26,625 nt of DNA from Spirochaetaceae bacterium (GTDB taxonomy: Bacteria; Spirochaetota; Spirochaetia; Treponematales; Breznakiellaceae): contig JAIRPU010000104.1 of the NCBI GenBank assembly GCA_031256815.1, forward strand, positions 1-26,625, given 5' to 3'. The translations under genes were made by a program, and so were the position numbers. A model generated the notes under the pieces. The model was not told where the DNA came from. It saw only the letters and a list, made by a program, of their open reading frames with translations, and made no database searches. Below, piece by piece: positions 16,596 through 24,152 of this stretch; position 1 is the first letter of the stretch, and the number at the start of each line of letters is the position of its first letter.

Positions 16596-17241
16596 TAATA
16601 TCTGCTCCGCGTTTGTGTTTGCCCCGCGCCATGCTTACTATACGTATAAAATTGTTAATATTTTTTATAACAAATTTGTCTTTATACAGTTCTAAATAGC
16701 CTAATTTTATATAATACCCGACCGATTCTTTTGCCTGACTTACGCTTAAACCAGCCCAGCGCGCAATAGAATCTATTGTTACTGTAAATTCGCGTTTTGT
16801 TTCTGTGCTGACGCTGGTATGCGTGTTATTTTCGTCCAGCATTAAAAAAACATCCGCAACACGGGCGTTTGGTTCGTTTAACCCAAGTATTAAAGCCCGG
16901 CGTTTTGCCTCGTAAATGCGCCTTACAAACATTTTTAGCAGCCTGAACGCAAGCTGAGGATTGGTTAATACAAGCTGTTCAAATCCATCGCGTCCGAATG
17001 CCGTAAGTTTTGTTTCGCCAAGCGCTATTGCGGTTGCGGAACGCGGTGAATCTTCTAGCAGGGCCATTTCGCCAAAAGTTTCGCCTGGTTTTAATATATC
17101 AATTGTTTTGGAAGCTTCGCCAAAGGTTTTTATAATTTCAACACTGCCGGATTGAATTAAATAAAATTTATCGCCGCGTTCAAATTCGGCAAATATAATT
17201 TCTCCATCATTATATACAATATTTTGGGCTTCAATAGACAT
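16585..17241 (-). CDS. Crp/Fnr-type regulator with intact cyclic-nucleotide pocket
   Basis: The 218-residue protein has an N-terminal cyclic-nucleotide-binding beta barrel. Its phosphate-binding cassette is intact: FGEMALLEDSPRSATA, residues 56-71, with Glu58 and Arg67 where cAMP-binding members have the ribose- and phosphate-contacting residues. A long dimerisation helix (LAFRLLKMFVRRIYEAKRRA) follows, then a C-terminal winged helix-turn-helix (FTVTIDSIARWAGLSVSQAKESVGYYIKLGYL). It is therefore a probable cyclic-nucleotide-responsive transcription regulator, though ligand and targets are unknown. It is encoded one base after a second, degenerate cyclic-nucleotide-fold protein and ahead of envelope TPR genes. 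Autoregulation of the operon is an inference only. Confidence 0.85.
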   Translation of the reverse strand: MSIEAQNIVYNDGEIIFAEFERGDKFYLIQSGSVEIIKTFGEASKTIDILKPGETFGEMALLEDSPRSATAIALGETKLTAFGRDGFEQLVLTNPQLAFRLLKMFVRRIYEAKRRALILGLNEPNARVADVFLMLDENNTHTSVSTETKREFTVTIDSIARWAGLSVSQAKESVGYYIKLGYLELYKDKFVIKNINNFIRIVSMARGKHKRGADINEI

Positions 17242-17242
17242 A

Positions 17243-17788
17243 TTATCCCCCTTTTTTTGTATTTATTTTTTGCAGTATGGCAATATTTTTTTTTGCGTTT
17301 TCTATGTTTTTACCATTGGGGAACGATTCTATATATTTTTTTAAAACATAATATGCGCGTTCATAGCGGCTTTGTTTTAAAAAAACCTCTCCAACATTGT
17401 ATAATCCGTCATCAGGGTCGCCTGCTTTTTGTTTTAGTATTGCGGTTGTTTTCCGGTTTATTTCGCGCAGCTGATTCGAAAAAACTTTTAGCATCTTCAT
17501 AACAATCCGCGTGTTATTCATACAAAACGCTTCAAATTCAGGTATTGTAAATGCCATAATTTTTGATTCCTGTGTTACGTATGCGGCCTCTTCGCGCGGA
17601 TAATTACCCATAGACGATTTTACGCCAAAAAACTCACCCGGGCCTATTATATCATGCTGTTCTTCGTTGCTTTCCGCTTCGTGTGAACTAAGGTCGAGCT
17701 GCCCGCTTTGAACAACATAAACTTTGTCTGCCCTGTCGCCTTCAAAATAAACTATGGCGCCTTTCTTGTAATCAATTGATCTCGGCAT
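17243..17788 (-). CDS. Cyclic-nucleotide-binding-fold protein with degenerate pocket and TPR-like tail
   Basis: The 181-residue product starts with the same barrel fold as its neighbour (GAIVYFEGDRADKVYVVQSG, then IIGPGEFFG). The phosphate-binding cassette at 53-70 has lost the Gly-Glu pair and the Pro-Arg-x-Ala order (FFGVKSSMGNYPREEAAY), so classical cAMP binding is doubtful. After the barrel and a helix, instead of a DNA-binding domain, residues about 125-175 form a TPR-like hairpin (YNVGEVFLKQSRYERAYYVLKKYIESFP). It may therefore act by protein contacts, perhaps with the Crp-like protein encoded one base downstream. The ribosome site is weak. The gene follows the amidohydrolase by 9 bases. 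Confidence 0.8.
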   Translation of the reverse strand: MPRSIDYKKGAIVYFEGDRADKVYVVQSGQLDLSSHEAESNEEQHDIIGPGEFFGVKSSMGNYPREEAAYVTQESKIMAFTIPEFEAFCMNNTRIVMKMLKVFSNQLREINRKTTAILKQKAGDPDDGLYNVGEVFLKQSRYERAYYVLKKYIESFPNGKNIENAKKNIAILQKINTKKGG

Positions 17789-17797
17789 TTTACTATC

Positions 17798-19039
17798 TTA
17801 ATCCTGTTCCTCTGGTTCAAATGGAAGAAAATCCAAAATCTTTTTTATGCCGGTTGCTTTGCGTATGTGCCTGTATAAAGCGGCGGGGTCGCCGGTTACA
17901 AACATCGAACGGCCATTCACTTTAAGCATGGTATAATTTTCCGGCAAACTACCGCCCAAAAGCGCAATAAAACGCTCTTCGCCATAAATCGCTTTGCCTT
18001 CATAAATTAAAAGTTCAATATCTTTTGAAGATGCTGCGGCAAGGTTTTCGTAGGCGTCGTCTTTTTGCGCTTTTAATACAAGTATATCGGCATTATACCC
18101 TGTTTTAAGCTCGCCTGTGCAGTCCCCCACCCAGAGCGCTTTTGCGGCGTTCTTTGTTATCATTTTAAAAATTAATTTGGCGTTTAAATCTTCGCCAAAC
18201 ATTTTACGGTACAGCTCACGGTCGTATTTTATTTCTTCCAATAAGTTAAAAGCCCCTGTGTGCGAAGAATCTGTGCCTATTGTTACATTTACTCCTGCAT
18301 CTATAAATTTTTTTATTTTACAGGTGGTATTAAACATAAACATATTTGACGCGCCGCACCATGAAATACTTGCGCCTGCCGCGGCGCATTTTTTTATATC
18401 CTCGTCGCTAAAAGCTATACAATGCACAAACAGACAGTGCCTGCTAAGTACGCCGGTTTTTTCCAGGTTTGCAAGAGAATTCATTGATTCATCGTCAAAG
18501 CCTTCGGCAAGGTGTGTTATAAAAGGCCAGTTGTTTTTTTTTGCTATGTCATGCTCTTCTGTAATTGGGCCGCCCCATTTAAGTTCGTAAGAGGAAGCTT
18601 CGTGGGCAATGGCATAGTTTTGAATCGCTCTTATTGGAAGCGTGGGAAGAATGTTTTTGTTAAACTCATGCGGAAAGTGGTCATTAACGGTAATAATACC
18701 GGAAAAGAGCGTCTTGTAGGCGCTTAAAAGATAGCCTTTTTCCATGTCCAGCGCGCGGCTGCGTTCCGCATAGCAGGGCGATGCTTTTAAGTCGTTATCC
18801 CAGGGCAGCCAGTTAAGATAAAAAACTCCGTTTTGCGGCCCAACGCGGGGCAGATAGTTGCCGCGAAGATGGTCGTGTGTGTTTATTAGCGCCGGATAAA
18901 CAAAAGATGAAGCGCCTAAATCGCAGATAACGCCGTTTTGCCCATTGCCGCAAATGCGCCCGTTTTTAACAGTTAAGTCTCCCGGAGCAAAGCCGTCTGA
19001 GTTGGTTATAATGCCGTTTTTTAAGATATATTTGCTCAA
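17798..19039 (-). CDS. Amidohydrolase-superfamily metal-dependent hydrolase
   Basis: The 413-residue protein has the amidohydrolase metal ligands in order: H55-D-H57 in INTHDHLRG, H176 in FITHLAEG, H206 in LFVHCIAF and D257 in TIGTDSSHTG. A C-terminal strand segment resembles the composite-domain end of cytosine-deaminase/chlorohydrolase-like members (TGELKTGYNADILVL). It probably hydrolyses or deaminates a small C-N compound; the substrate is not determined. SsnA of the purine cluster belongs to the same superfamily, but its motifs as I recall them are not close enough to use that name. The start is TTG 19039, supported by AGGAG 6 bases upstream. It heads the six-gene minus-strand operon. 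Confidence 0.82.
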   Translation of the reverse strand: MSKYILKNGIITNSDGFAPGDLTVKNGRICGNGQNGVICDLGASSFVYPALINTHDHLRGNYLPRVGPQNGVFYLNWLPWDNDLKASPCYAERSRALDMEKGYLLSAYKTLFSGIITVNDHFPHEFNKNILPTLPIRAIQNYAIAHEASSYELKWGGPITEEHDIAKKNNWPFITHLAEGFDDESMNSLANLEKTGVLSRHCLFVHCIAFSDEDIKKCAAAGASISWCGASNMFMFNTTCKIKKFIDAGVNVTIGTDSSHTGAFNLLEEIKYDRELYRKMFGEDLNAKLIFKMITKNAAKALWVGDCTGELKTGYNADILVLKAQKDDAYENLAAASSKDIELLIYEGKAIYGEERFIALLGGSLPENYTMLKVNGRSMFVTGDPAALYRHIRKATGIKKILDFLPFEPEEQD

Positions 19040-19045
19040 TACAGA

Positions 19046-19050
19046 CTCCT
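19046..19050 (-). promoter_or_regulatory. Shine-Dalgarno supporting a TTG start for the amidohydrolase
   Basis: On the minus strand AGGAG lies 6 bases before TTG 19039-19037. No ATG or GTG is available at a suitable distance, so the site decides for the TTG. Confidence 0.6.
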
Positions 19051-19056
19051 AACCAC

Positions 19057-19085
19057 ATTATCGACAAAAAGCGTTTGCTTTTCAA
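19057..19085 (-). promoter_or_regulatory. Sigma-70-type promoter of the six-gene minus-strand operon
   Basis: On the minus strand TTGAAA (19085-19080) and GATAAT (19062-19057) are separated by 17 bases. Transcription would start near 19050, giving a leader of about 10 bases that begins at the ribosome site. Its -35 box is 13 bases from the -35 candidate of the divergent + strand gene, so one regulator could act on both. Confidence 0.55.
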
Positions 19086-19098
19086 TACGATACGGCGC

Positions 19099-19127
19099 TT
19101 GACTTTATTTGTAAATATGCCGATATA
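19099..19127 (+). promoter_or_regulatory. Candidate promoter of the 19135 gene, sigma-70 or sigma-28-like
   Basis: TTGACT at 19099-19104 is followed after 17 bases by GATATA at 19122-19127. Overlapping this, GCCGATAT at 19119-19126 differs by one base from the flagellar sigma-28 -10 consensus GCCGATAA, but the matching -35 is poor. Either reading puts the start within a few bases of the ATG at 19135, which has no ribosome site, so the mRNA would be almost leaderless. Confidence 0.35.
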
Positions 19128-19134
19128 TATTTAT

Positions 19135-20526
19135 ATGAGGTCTAAACTTAAAAAATTATTTGCTTTTTGCGCCGCTTCTCTTGCGTTTGCGCTGGTATTG
19201 GCAGAGTGTTCGCCGGCGCAGCTTCCCCTTATGTCGCGCGATGTTAGCGTGGACTTTGATTTAACTTCGCCGTATAGTTATATGGATGGTAGTTATCCTA
19301 AATATATAGATGTAAATCCTCCTGGAATAAGCATAAAACAAACGCGCCGGCTTTCCAATGGCGCTACAGAAATTACGCTTGGGGGTAATGCGGTATTTAA
19401 TGGCATTCCTGCGGCATTGCATGAAGTTAATTACAATCCTACTCCCTCGACTTATGCCTATTTACGAACCGATTATCCAAAGAATATTCTTACCGGAGGA
19501 TCTCCAATACCCATACCTCCTCTTGTAACCACTCAACGCCCTATAGAAAACAGCTTTTCGCTTGGGACGGTAAGCCGCAATTCCAAATATACGGCGGTAA
19601 CAATAAGCGGCATGGTGCAAGACAAAAATTTTGTTGATATTATAGAAGAAAATGAATCTTTGCGCCTGTTTTCTCAATATTATATTACAAGCTATAACAG
19701 GATAAGCTCTCATTTTAATCCGTCAAGAACCCCTATGTTAAAAGAGCTTGTTTATTATAATCCTCCAAATTATTTTTCGGATAACGGCAGTACGCCTGTA
19801 ACTTTGCTTTACCGGGGGCCAAATTCAGCAGTCCAAAAAGGCGGGTTCAACGTGCTTATTTGGGATGGAGCCAACCCTAAACGGGCTAATTATAAAATCT
19901 CTTACGACGGAGGTAAAACTTATTCAACAATAATAGTAGACTGGAATAATGTTACTTTTGCCGAAGAGCAATTAACTAATGTTACATGGCAGAATACTCC
20001 GAAATATACAGATGATGATACAGTAAATACCGGATACAAAGTATTTGATTCTACTAATTGTTCCCTTCCTACTCCTTCTGGAACTTTGATTAAAGTTTAT
20101 ACGCTTACTATGAATACTGCGTTATCAGAATGGTATGGAGATGATATTATTAGACAGTACCCTCTTCCTGACCATCCTCCGCCAGATTCGCGTATTGAAG
20201 GTCTGCAGCCGCTTTTTGTACCGGCAAACGCCTCCAACAAATATTTTTACTTTACAGAAGATGATGCAACCCAAACTGGCTATGATCCTGCCGCTGATGG
20301 ATTCCCTGGCCTTGGCCCATTCGGGGCACAGTCTATTTATGCGAGCAATGGCGGCATTAATTATGCCAAGGTTGAATTACAGGACCGCCTTCGTATTACC
20401 GCACTTCAGGGTGTAGATGTTACCGGCCCAACAACTTGCGAAGCTGTCTATTTAGTAATTCCATGTAATTCAGCAACGACAACGCGTACAGTTCTTAAAA
20501 TTATAGTTAAAGTAAATAATCGTTGA
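19135..20526 (+). CDS. Putative surface lipoprotein or exported protein, unknown family
   Basis: The 463-residue product begins MRSKLKKLFAFCAASL and reaches C25 in LVLAEC, a possible lipobox with an unusual Glu before the cysteine; secretion without lipidation is also possible. I chose ATG 19135 because the signal peptide starts there; upstream in-frame TTG 19075 and ATG 19117 would place the candidate promoter inside the gene. The mature part is rich in Asn, Thr, Tyr, Pro and Ser and looks beta-stranded, with an immunoglobulin-like piece near residues 245-275 (ANYKISYDGGKTYSTIIVDW). Codon use is visibly less GC-rich than in neighbouring genes, consistent with acquisition or a fast-evolving surface protein. 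No family was recognised. Its stop overlaps the next start by 3 bases. Confidence 0.7.
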   Translation: MRSKLKKLFAFCAASLAFALVLAECSPAQLPLMSRDVSVDFDLTSPYSYMDGSYPKYIDVNPPGISIKQTRRLSNGATEITLGGNAVFNGIPAALHEVNYNPTPSTYAYLRTDYPKNILTGGSPIPIPPLVTTQRPIENSFSLGTVSRNSKYTAVTISGMVQDKNFVDIIEENESLRLFSQYYITSYNRISSHFNPSRTPMLKELVYYNPPNYFSDNGSTPVTLLYRGPNSAVQKGGFNVLIWDGANPKRANYKISYDGGKTYSTIIVDWNNVTFAEEQLTNVTWQNTPKYTDDDTVNTGYKVFDSTNCSLPTPSGTLIKVYTLTMNTALSEWYGDDIIRQYPLPDHPPPDSRIEGLQPLFVPANASNKYFYFTEDDATQTGYDPAADGFPGLGPFGAQSIYASNGGINYAKVELQDRLRITALQGVDVTGPTTCEAVYLVIPCNSATTTRTVLKIIVKVNNR

Positions 20527-21347
20527 AAACCCGGGCGCTTGAACTGGGGTTTTTACGGGCGCGGATTTACGCGCCCGCGCCTTTTGGCGGCTCCATGTTG
20601 CTTGTTGCCCTGGCTGTACAATCAAGCGAAGAAGGCGCTGCGCCGGCGGGTTTTGCAGAAATTGCGGGTTTTGCCCGTAAAAACTATTACCACGAAGCGG
20701 TTATACGCCTTAAACAACTCGCTTCAGAGATTAGAAAAACAAAAGGCGCTTCCAAAGCAGAATACAGGATTTTTTGTAACTCGTTTATAAATCCATTGGG
20801 ATTTATAAACGAAAAAACACTTGCCGCCGATTGCGGACTTGGCCTTATTGGTAAAAACAACCTGCTTTTTACACCAGAAGCCGGTTCAAATGTTGTGCTG
20901 GCCGCGCTTGCCTTGCCATTTGAACTTAAAGGAGATGCGCCGCTTTCCAAGCAAAACTTTCTTTCTTGCGCGGAATGTGCCGGACGTTATTGCGTTCAGG
21001 CCTGTCCTACAGGCGCGCTTGCTATTGACGGCACATTAAAAAAAGAGCGCTGTTTGCAATGGTACCTTTCCGGCCACGAAAACCATGTGCCGGAAGATAT
21101 TGTTAAGCTATGGGGAAGACGGCTTTACGGCTGTATGGAATGTCAACGCTGGTGCCCGCACAACAAAAAGTCAATATCCACAATAGATTCTAAAATTGGC
21201 AGCCTTCCACGCTTTATTGACGCCGCGGAATTGCTCGCCCAAACCGATGACGAAATAAAAATACGCTTTAAACGCACAGCATTGGGGCTTTCATGGCTTG
21301 GCCCTTCCGCACTGCGCCGTTCAGCAAAAATTTCGTTACAAAACTAA
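20523..21347 (+). CDS. QueG-like Fe-S protein, short and divergent
   Basis: The 274-residue product resembles epoxyqueuosine reductase QueG along most of its length: ALELGF at the start, ARKNYYHEAVIRLKQLA, GLGLIGKNNLLFTPEAGS, then two ferredoxin-like motifs (C149-C152-C157-C161-P and C204-C207-C211-P, with C177 between). It differs in three ways: about 100 residues shorter than usual QueG (near 380), two extra residues between the second and third cysteine of the first motif, and loss of the DxGP-type motif, replaced by NSFINPLGFINE. It may be a true reductase for queuosine (queA is in the window) or a paralogue with another role. The start is TTG 20523, overlapping the previous stop (TTGA). 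The alternative ATG 20595 would remove the ALELGF match. Confidence 0.6.
   Translation: MKTRALELGFLRARIYAPAPFGGSMLLVALAVQSSEEGAAPAGFAEIAGFARKNYYHEAVIRLKQLASEIRKTKGASKAEYRIFCNSFINPLGFINEKTLAADCGLGLIGKNNLLFTPEAGSNVVLAALALPFELKGDAPLSKQNFLSCAECAGRYCVQACPTGALAIDGTLKKERCLQWYLSGHENHVPEDIVKLWGRRLYGCMECQRWCPHNKKSISTIDSKIGSLPRFIDAAELLAQTDDEIKIRFKRTALGLSWLGPSALRRSAKISLQN
20526..20577 (+). repeat. Two adjacent hairpins at the start of the QueG-like gene
   Basis: AAAACCC (20526-20532) can pair with GGGTTTT (20547-20553). Just downstream CGGGCGCG (20556-20563) pairs perfectly with CGCGCCCG (20570-20577) around a 6-base loop. GGGCGC at 20533-20538 could compete for the same partner. They lie in the first codons after the TTG start; whether they act on translation or are coincidental is open. 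Confidence 0.35.
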
Positions 21348-21366
21348 AATCAATCGTTTAAGCGCT

Positions 21367-21386
21367 GCGCACTGCGCCTATTTTTT
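21367..21386 (+). terminator. Weak terminator candidate after the QueG-like gene
   Basis: GCGC-ACT-GCGC at 21367-21377 is followed by CTA and six T at 21381-21386. The stem is only 4 pairs and the T run lies inside the opposing fapA coding end, where it encodes the final lysines. It sits 20 bases after the + strand stop in the 30-base convergent gap. Confidence 0.3.
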
Positions 21387-23327
21387 GGGTTTTGCTTCTT
21401 TGTCTAAATATGGAACTGCGCGAACAAGGTTGTTTTCCAGTACAAATGTAGAAGCTTTAAACTCCGTGCGAAGCGTATCGCGCGCCTGCCTTATGGAAAT
21501 AACAGCGCCGGGGAAGAATTTTGCGGTTGCGGTTATCTTTCCCTGAACCTGCATTTTTTCAAGCGCTTCAGTTAGTTGAGTTATTTCTTCGTCTATCTTT
21601 TTTAATAAAGCTTCTGTTTCAGTTCGTTTTTGTGCAAGCTCCGCAAAATACGCCTCTTTATCTTCCGGCAGAGTTCCACCGCGTTGTTTTTTTATGTTTG
21701 TTAAAGTCTGCAAATTTAACTGCACTTCATCAAATTCAGCTTGCAGCGTTTCTTTTTGAGCCGTTAATTGTTCAATTTTATGTTTAGTCTTAGGGTCGTA
21801 ACCTACTTCGCATATAGTTTCCGCATTGCCGCCCGGACTGCCAATTTGTTTGGCAAAAATTTCATCGCCTGCAGCTACGCGCCCTCCCATAATTGTAGCG
21901 CGCTTTCCCTGGCAAATAATACGTTTGGAAGCGTTAATCGTGCTATTTATAATACCTTCTGTAACAATTACAGAATCTCCCGCATCTATATTTGCATTTT
22001 CTATAAATTTAGCCCATATATTGCAGCCGGCGTGAATTGTAATTCCTTCTTTGCCGGAAATTCCCTGATTAACAATTATTTCGCCTTTGGCGTCAAGCGC
22101 TGCTTTTGTAACTGTGCCATAAACTTCAATGTTGCCGGCAGCGCGAACAGAAAAGCCTTCTTCAACATTGCCGGTAACAATAACATTGCCCAGAAAGGTA
22201 ATATTACCGGTTTTAAGGCAAACCGAACCTTCAACCATATAGACCATTTCTACATTAATCTTTCCATTGGAAAAAACGACCTGTCCGCTTATGTCAGAAA
22301 TTATTGTTTTTCCATCTTCGCCAAGACTAACGTTTTTACCAAGTTGTATGGCAAGATCTTTTCCTGCCTTAGCGGGCAGAAGTTTGCCTGTAACTGTTTT
22401 GCCGTCTTCACCGGTTTCGGCATCGTTTTTTCTGGCTAATTTTTGACCTTTGGTAACATTCTGAATAAGATTTAATTCTTTTAAATTAACCCTGCCTGTC
22501 TTGTCGTCCGCAACAATTCTCGCCTTTGACTGGTCTGTTTCAAAGTAATATTCAAGATAAGAATCCATGCCGTCTATCGGTTTTTTGCCTGTTGCTACAC
22601 AAACACGCTTTCTGTAAAGCGGCTTGTCGGCAAAATCGGACAAAAATTGTTCGTTAATGCCATAACATACCGTGTTGTTTTTAAGAACATCCATATAGTC
22701 TTCAAATGTAAAATCACAGCCGCCCAGTTTAGGCGGAGTAACGGTAATGTAACAGCACATTTCATTGTCGGTTACTTCTACGCTTACCGCCGTATCATTT
22801 GCAATATTGTTAATATAGTCGCCAATCCGCTCGTATTCCCCGGAAATTTTTCTAACGGCAGCTTTAACTTTATCATTATCGTAATTTTCAACAATGCCTG
22901 CTTTTCTAAGCGCGCGTTCCACATCTACAATGGTTGCTTTTTTACCTTCGCCTTCCGGCGGTAAAATTTTTATAAAAACACCGCTGACCAGCCTTCTTAC
23001 AAACACGGCGCCATCGCGGTCGTTTATAATTTCAAGTTCACCAAAATCTTCCAGTTCTGAAATATTCTCTGCTTCTTCCAACCTTGCTTTTTTAAGATTT
23101 GGCCGCTCAAAGGCCCTTATTTTGCAAATGTCTTCTCCAATTCCCCAAAAACTAGTTTTAAGAAGAACTACCTCATATTCCAAATTCCGCACAGGCACGC
23201 CAAGCACAAGCGAGGCTTCGTTTAAAGCTGCTTCAACATTGCGTCCTTCTGCATCAATGATTTGAATTTCGCGGTCTTCTTCGAGCCGCGCCTTTACCGC
23301 CGCTTGAAGTCCTGCAAAATTGACCAT
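21378..23327 (-). CDS. fapA: FapA-family protein (DUF342), flagellar-associated beta-helix protein
   Basis: The 649-residue protein has three parts. Residues 22-72 resemble the Jag N-terminal domain (RNVEAALNEASLVLGV, then SFWGIGEDICKIRAF). A middle domain leads into a right-handed beta-helix at about 340-490, seen as repeating short strands with Gly-Asn turns (GNITFLGNVIVTGNVEEGF and following). A coiled coil runs from about 515 to 600 (HKIEQLTAQKETLQAEFDEV), followed by a short strand-rich end. FapA homologues have been linked to flagellar assembly or positioning. The gene follows whiG/fliA by 34 bases. GGAGG at 23336-23332 lies 4 bases before the ATG, so the start is firm. It is the last gene of the minus-strand unit and converges on the QueG-like gene. 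Confidence 0.88.
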   Translation of the reverse strand: MVNFAGLQAAVKARLEEDREIQIIDAEGRNVEAALNEASLVLGVPVRNLEYEVVLLKTSFWGIGEDICKIRAFERPNLKKARLEEAENISELEDFGELEIINDRDGAVFVRRLVSGVFIKILPPEGEGKKATIVDVERALRKAGIVENYDNDKVKAAVRKISGEYERIGDYINNIANDTAVSVEVTDNEMCCYITVTPPKLGGCDFTFEDYMDVLKNNTVCYGINEQFLSDFADKPLYRKRVCVATGKKPIDGMDSYLEYYFETDQSKARIVADDKTGRVNLKELNLIQNVTKGQKLARKNDAETGEDGKTVTGKLLPAKAGKDLAIQLGKNVSLGEDGKTIISDISGQVVFSNGKINVEMVYMVEGSVCLKTGNITFLGNVIVTGNVEEGFSVRAAGNIEVYGTVTKAALDAKGEIIVNQGISGKEGITIHAGCNIWAKFIENANIDAGDSVIVTEGIINSTINASKRIICQGKRATIMGGRVAAGDEIFAKQIGSPGGNAETICEVGYDPKTKHKIEQLTAQKETLQAEFDEVQLNLQTLTNIKKQRGGTLPEDKEAYFAELAQKRTETEALLKKIDEEITQLTEALEKMQVQGKITATAKFFPGAVISIRQARDTLRTEFKASTFVLENNLVRAVPYLDKEAKPKK

Positions 23328-23331
23328 ATTG

Positions 23332-23336
23332 CCTCC
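23332..23336 (-). promoter_or_regulatory. Strong Shine-Dalgarno of fapA
   Basis: On the minus strand GGAGG is separated from ATG 23327 by CAAT. It is the clearest ribosome site in the flagellar unit and suggests fapA is translated independently of whiG. Confidence 0.7.
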
Positions 23337-23361
23337 GTTCTAACGTAATTTGAAGTGAACA

Positions 23362-24150
23362 TTACATTATCCCTTTACGAACATTAGTTAATTTTGCGCG
23401 AATACGAAGCATTGCTTTGGAGTGTAGCTGCGAAACACGGGATTCTGTAATTTCCAGTACCTGTCCAATCTCTTTTAGGGTTAAATCTTCATAATGATAA
23501 AGTATGATTATTTTTTTTTCTTTGTCCGGAAGTTCCTGAATAATATCCATTATCATACGGCGTATTTCGTCACGCTCTACCATCATTTCTGGTTCAAGAC
23601 TTTTGGGAGATTCAATTGTCTCGCCAATGGAGACTTTGTCGTTTTCATCGCCAGAAAACCAAACATCGTTTAAAGATAGTACCGATGTCGCCGTAATTTG
23701 GCGCATCATCTTGTTATACTCGGTTTCGTCTAATTTAAGATAAGAAGCAATTTCGGCATCTGTAGCGGCGCGGCCATATTGAGCCTCAAGCGTGCCTATA
23801 GCCTCTTCAACTTCGCGGGTTTTTTGACGCACCGAGCGGGGAACCCAATCCGTAGCGCGAAGCTCGTCAAAAATCGCGCCGCGAATACGTGTAACCGCAT
23901 AGGTTTTAAATTGAACAACCTTTTCGGGATCGAATTTTTCTATCGCGTCAAGCAGTCCGAATGTGCCGCAGCTTACAAGGTCATCAAACTCGACATTATT
24001 TGGCATACCAACGGCGACACGTCCTGCAACGTACTTCACCAACGGAGCGTATTGGCGAATAAAGTTATCGCGTATCCTAGGGTCGCGAGTCTCACGGTAC
24101 TTTTTCCAAAGTTCTTCTTCGGAAAATCCGTCGAGGTGTGACTTCCCCAT
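23362..24150 (-). CDS. fliA: RNA polymerase sigma factor for flagellar/motility genes (WhiG/FliA, sigma-28)
   Basis: The 262-residue protein contains region 2 (RDNFIRQYAPLVKYVAGRVAVGMP, FDDLVSCGTFGLLDAIEKFDP, FKTYAVTRIRGAIFDELRATDWVPRSVR), the FliA/WhiG hallmark order, then a region 3 helix with AATDAEIASYL, and region 4 with LPDKEKKIIILYHYEDLTLKEIGQVLEITESRVSQL, the helix-turn-helix for the -35 element. It should direct RNA polymerase to late flagellar and chemotaxis promoters (TAAAGTTT-N11-GCCGATAA-like). No FlgM-type anti-sigma factor was seen nearby. It starts 2 bases after the stop of the membrane-protein gene; GGATG upstream gives a moderate ribosome site. It is also called whiG in spirochaetes. 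Confidence 0.95.
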   Translation of the reverse strand: MGKSHLDGFSEEELWKKYRETRDPRIRDNFIRQYAPLVKYVAGRVAVGMPNNVEFDDLVSCGTFGLLDAIEKFDPEKVVQFKTYAVTRIRGAIFDELRATDWVPRSVRQKTREVEEAIGTLEAQYGRAATDAEIASYLKLDETEYNKMMRQITATSVLSLNDVWFSGDENDKVSIGETIESPKSLEPEMMVERDEIRRMIMDIIQELPDKEKKIIILYHYEDLTLKEIGQVLEITESRVSQLHSKAMLRIRAKLTNVRKGIM

Positions 24151-24152
24151 AC

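Noticed and set aside
17798..19039. Naming the amidohydrolase SsnA because ygfK is also in the window
   Set aside because: The metal-binding motifs fit the superfamily, but residues around them differ from SsnA as I recall it, and it is not adjacent to ygfK.
19075..19134. Upstream TTG/ATG starts for the 19135 gene
   Set aside because: The additional residues precede a complete signal peptide, overlap the candidate promoter and have no ribosome site.
21768..22439. 223-residue open frame on the + strand opposite fapA
   Set aside because: It is the antisense shadow of the FapA beta-helix: Phe/Asn/Ile-rich, with no ribosome site and no recognisable domain.
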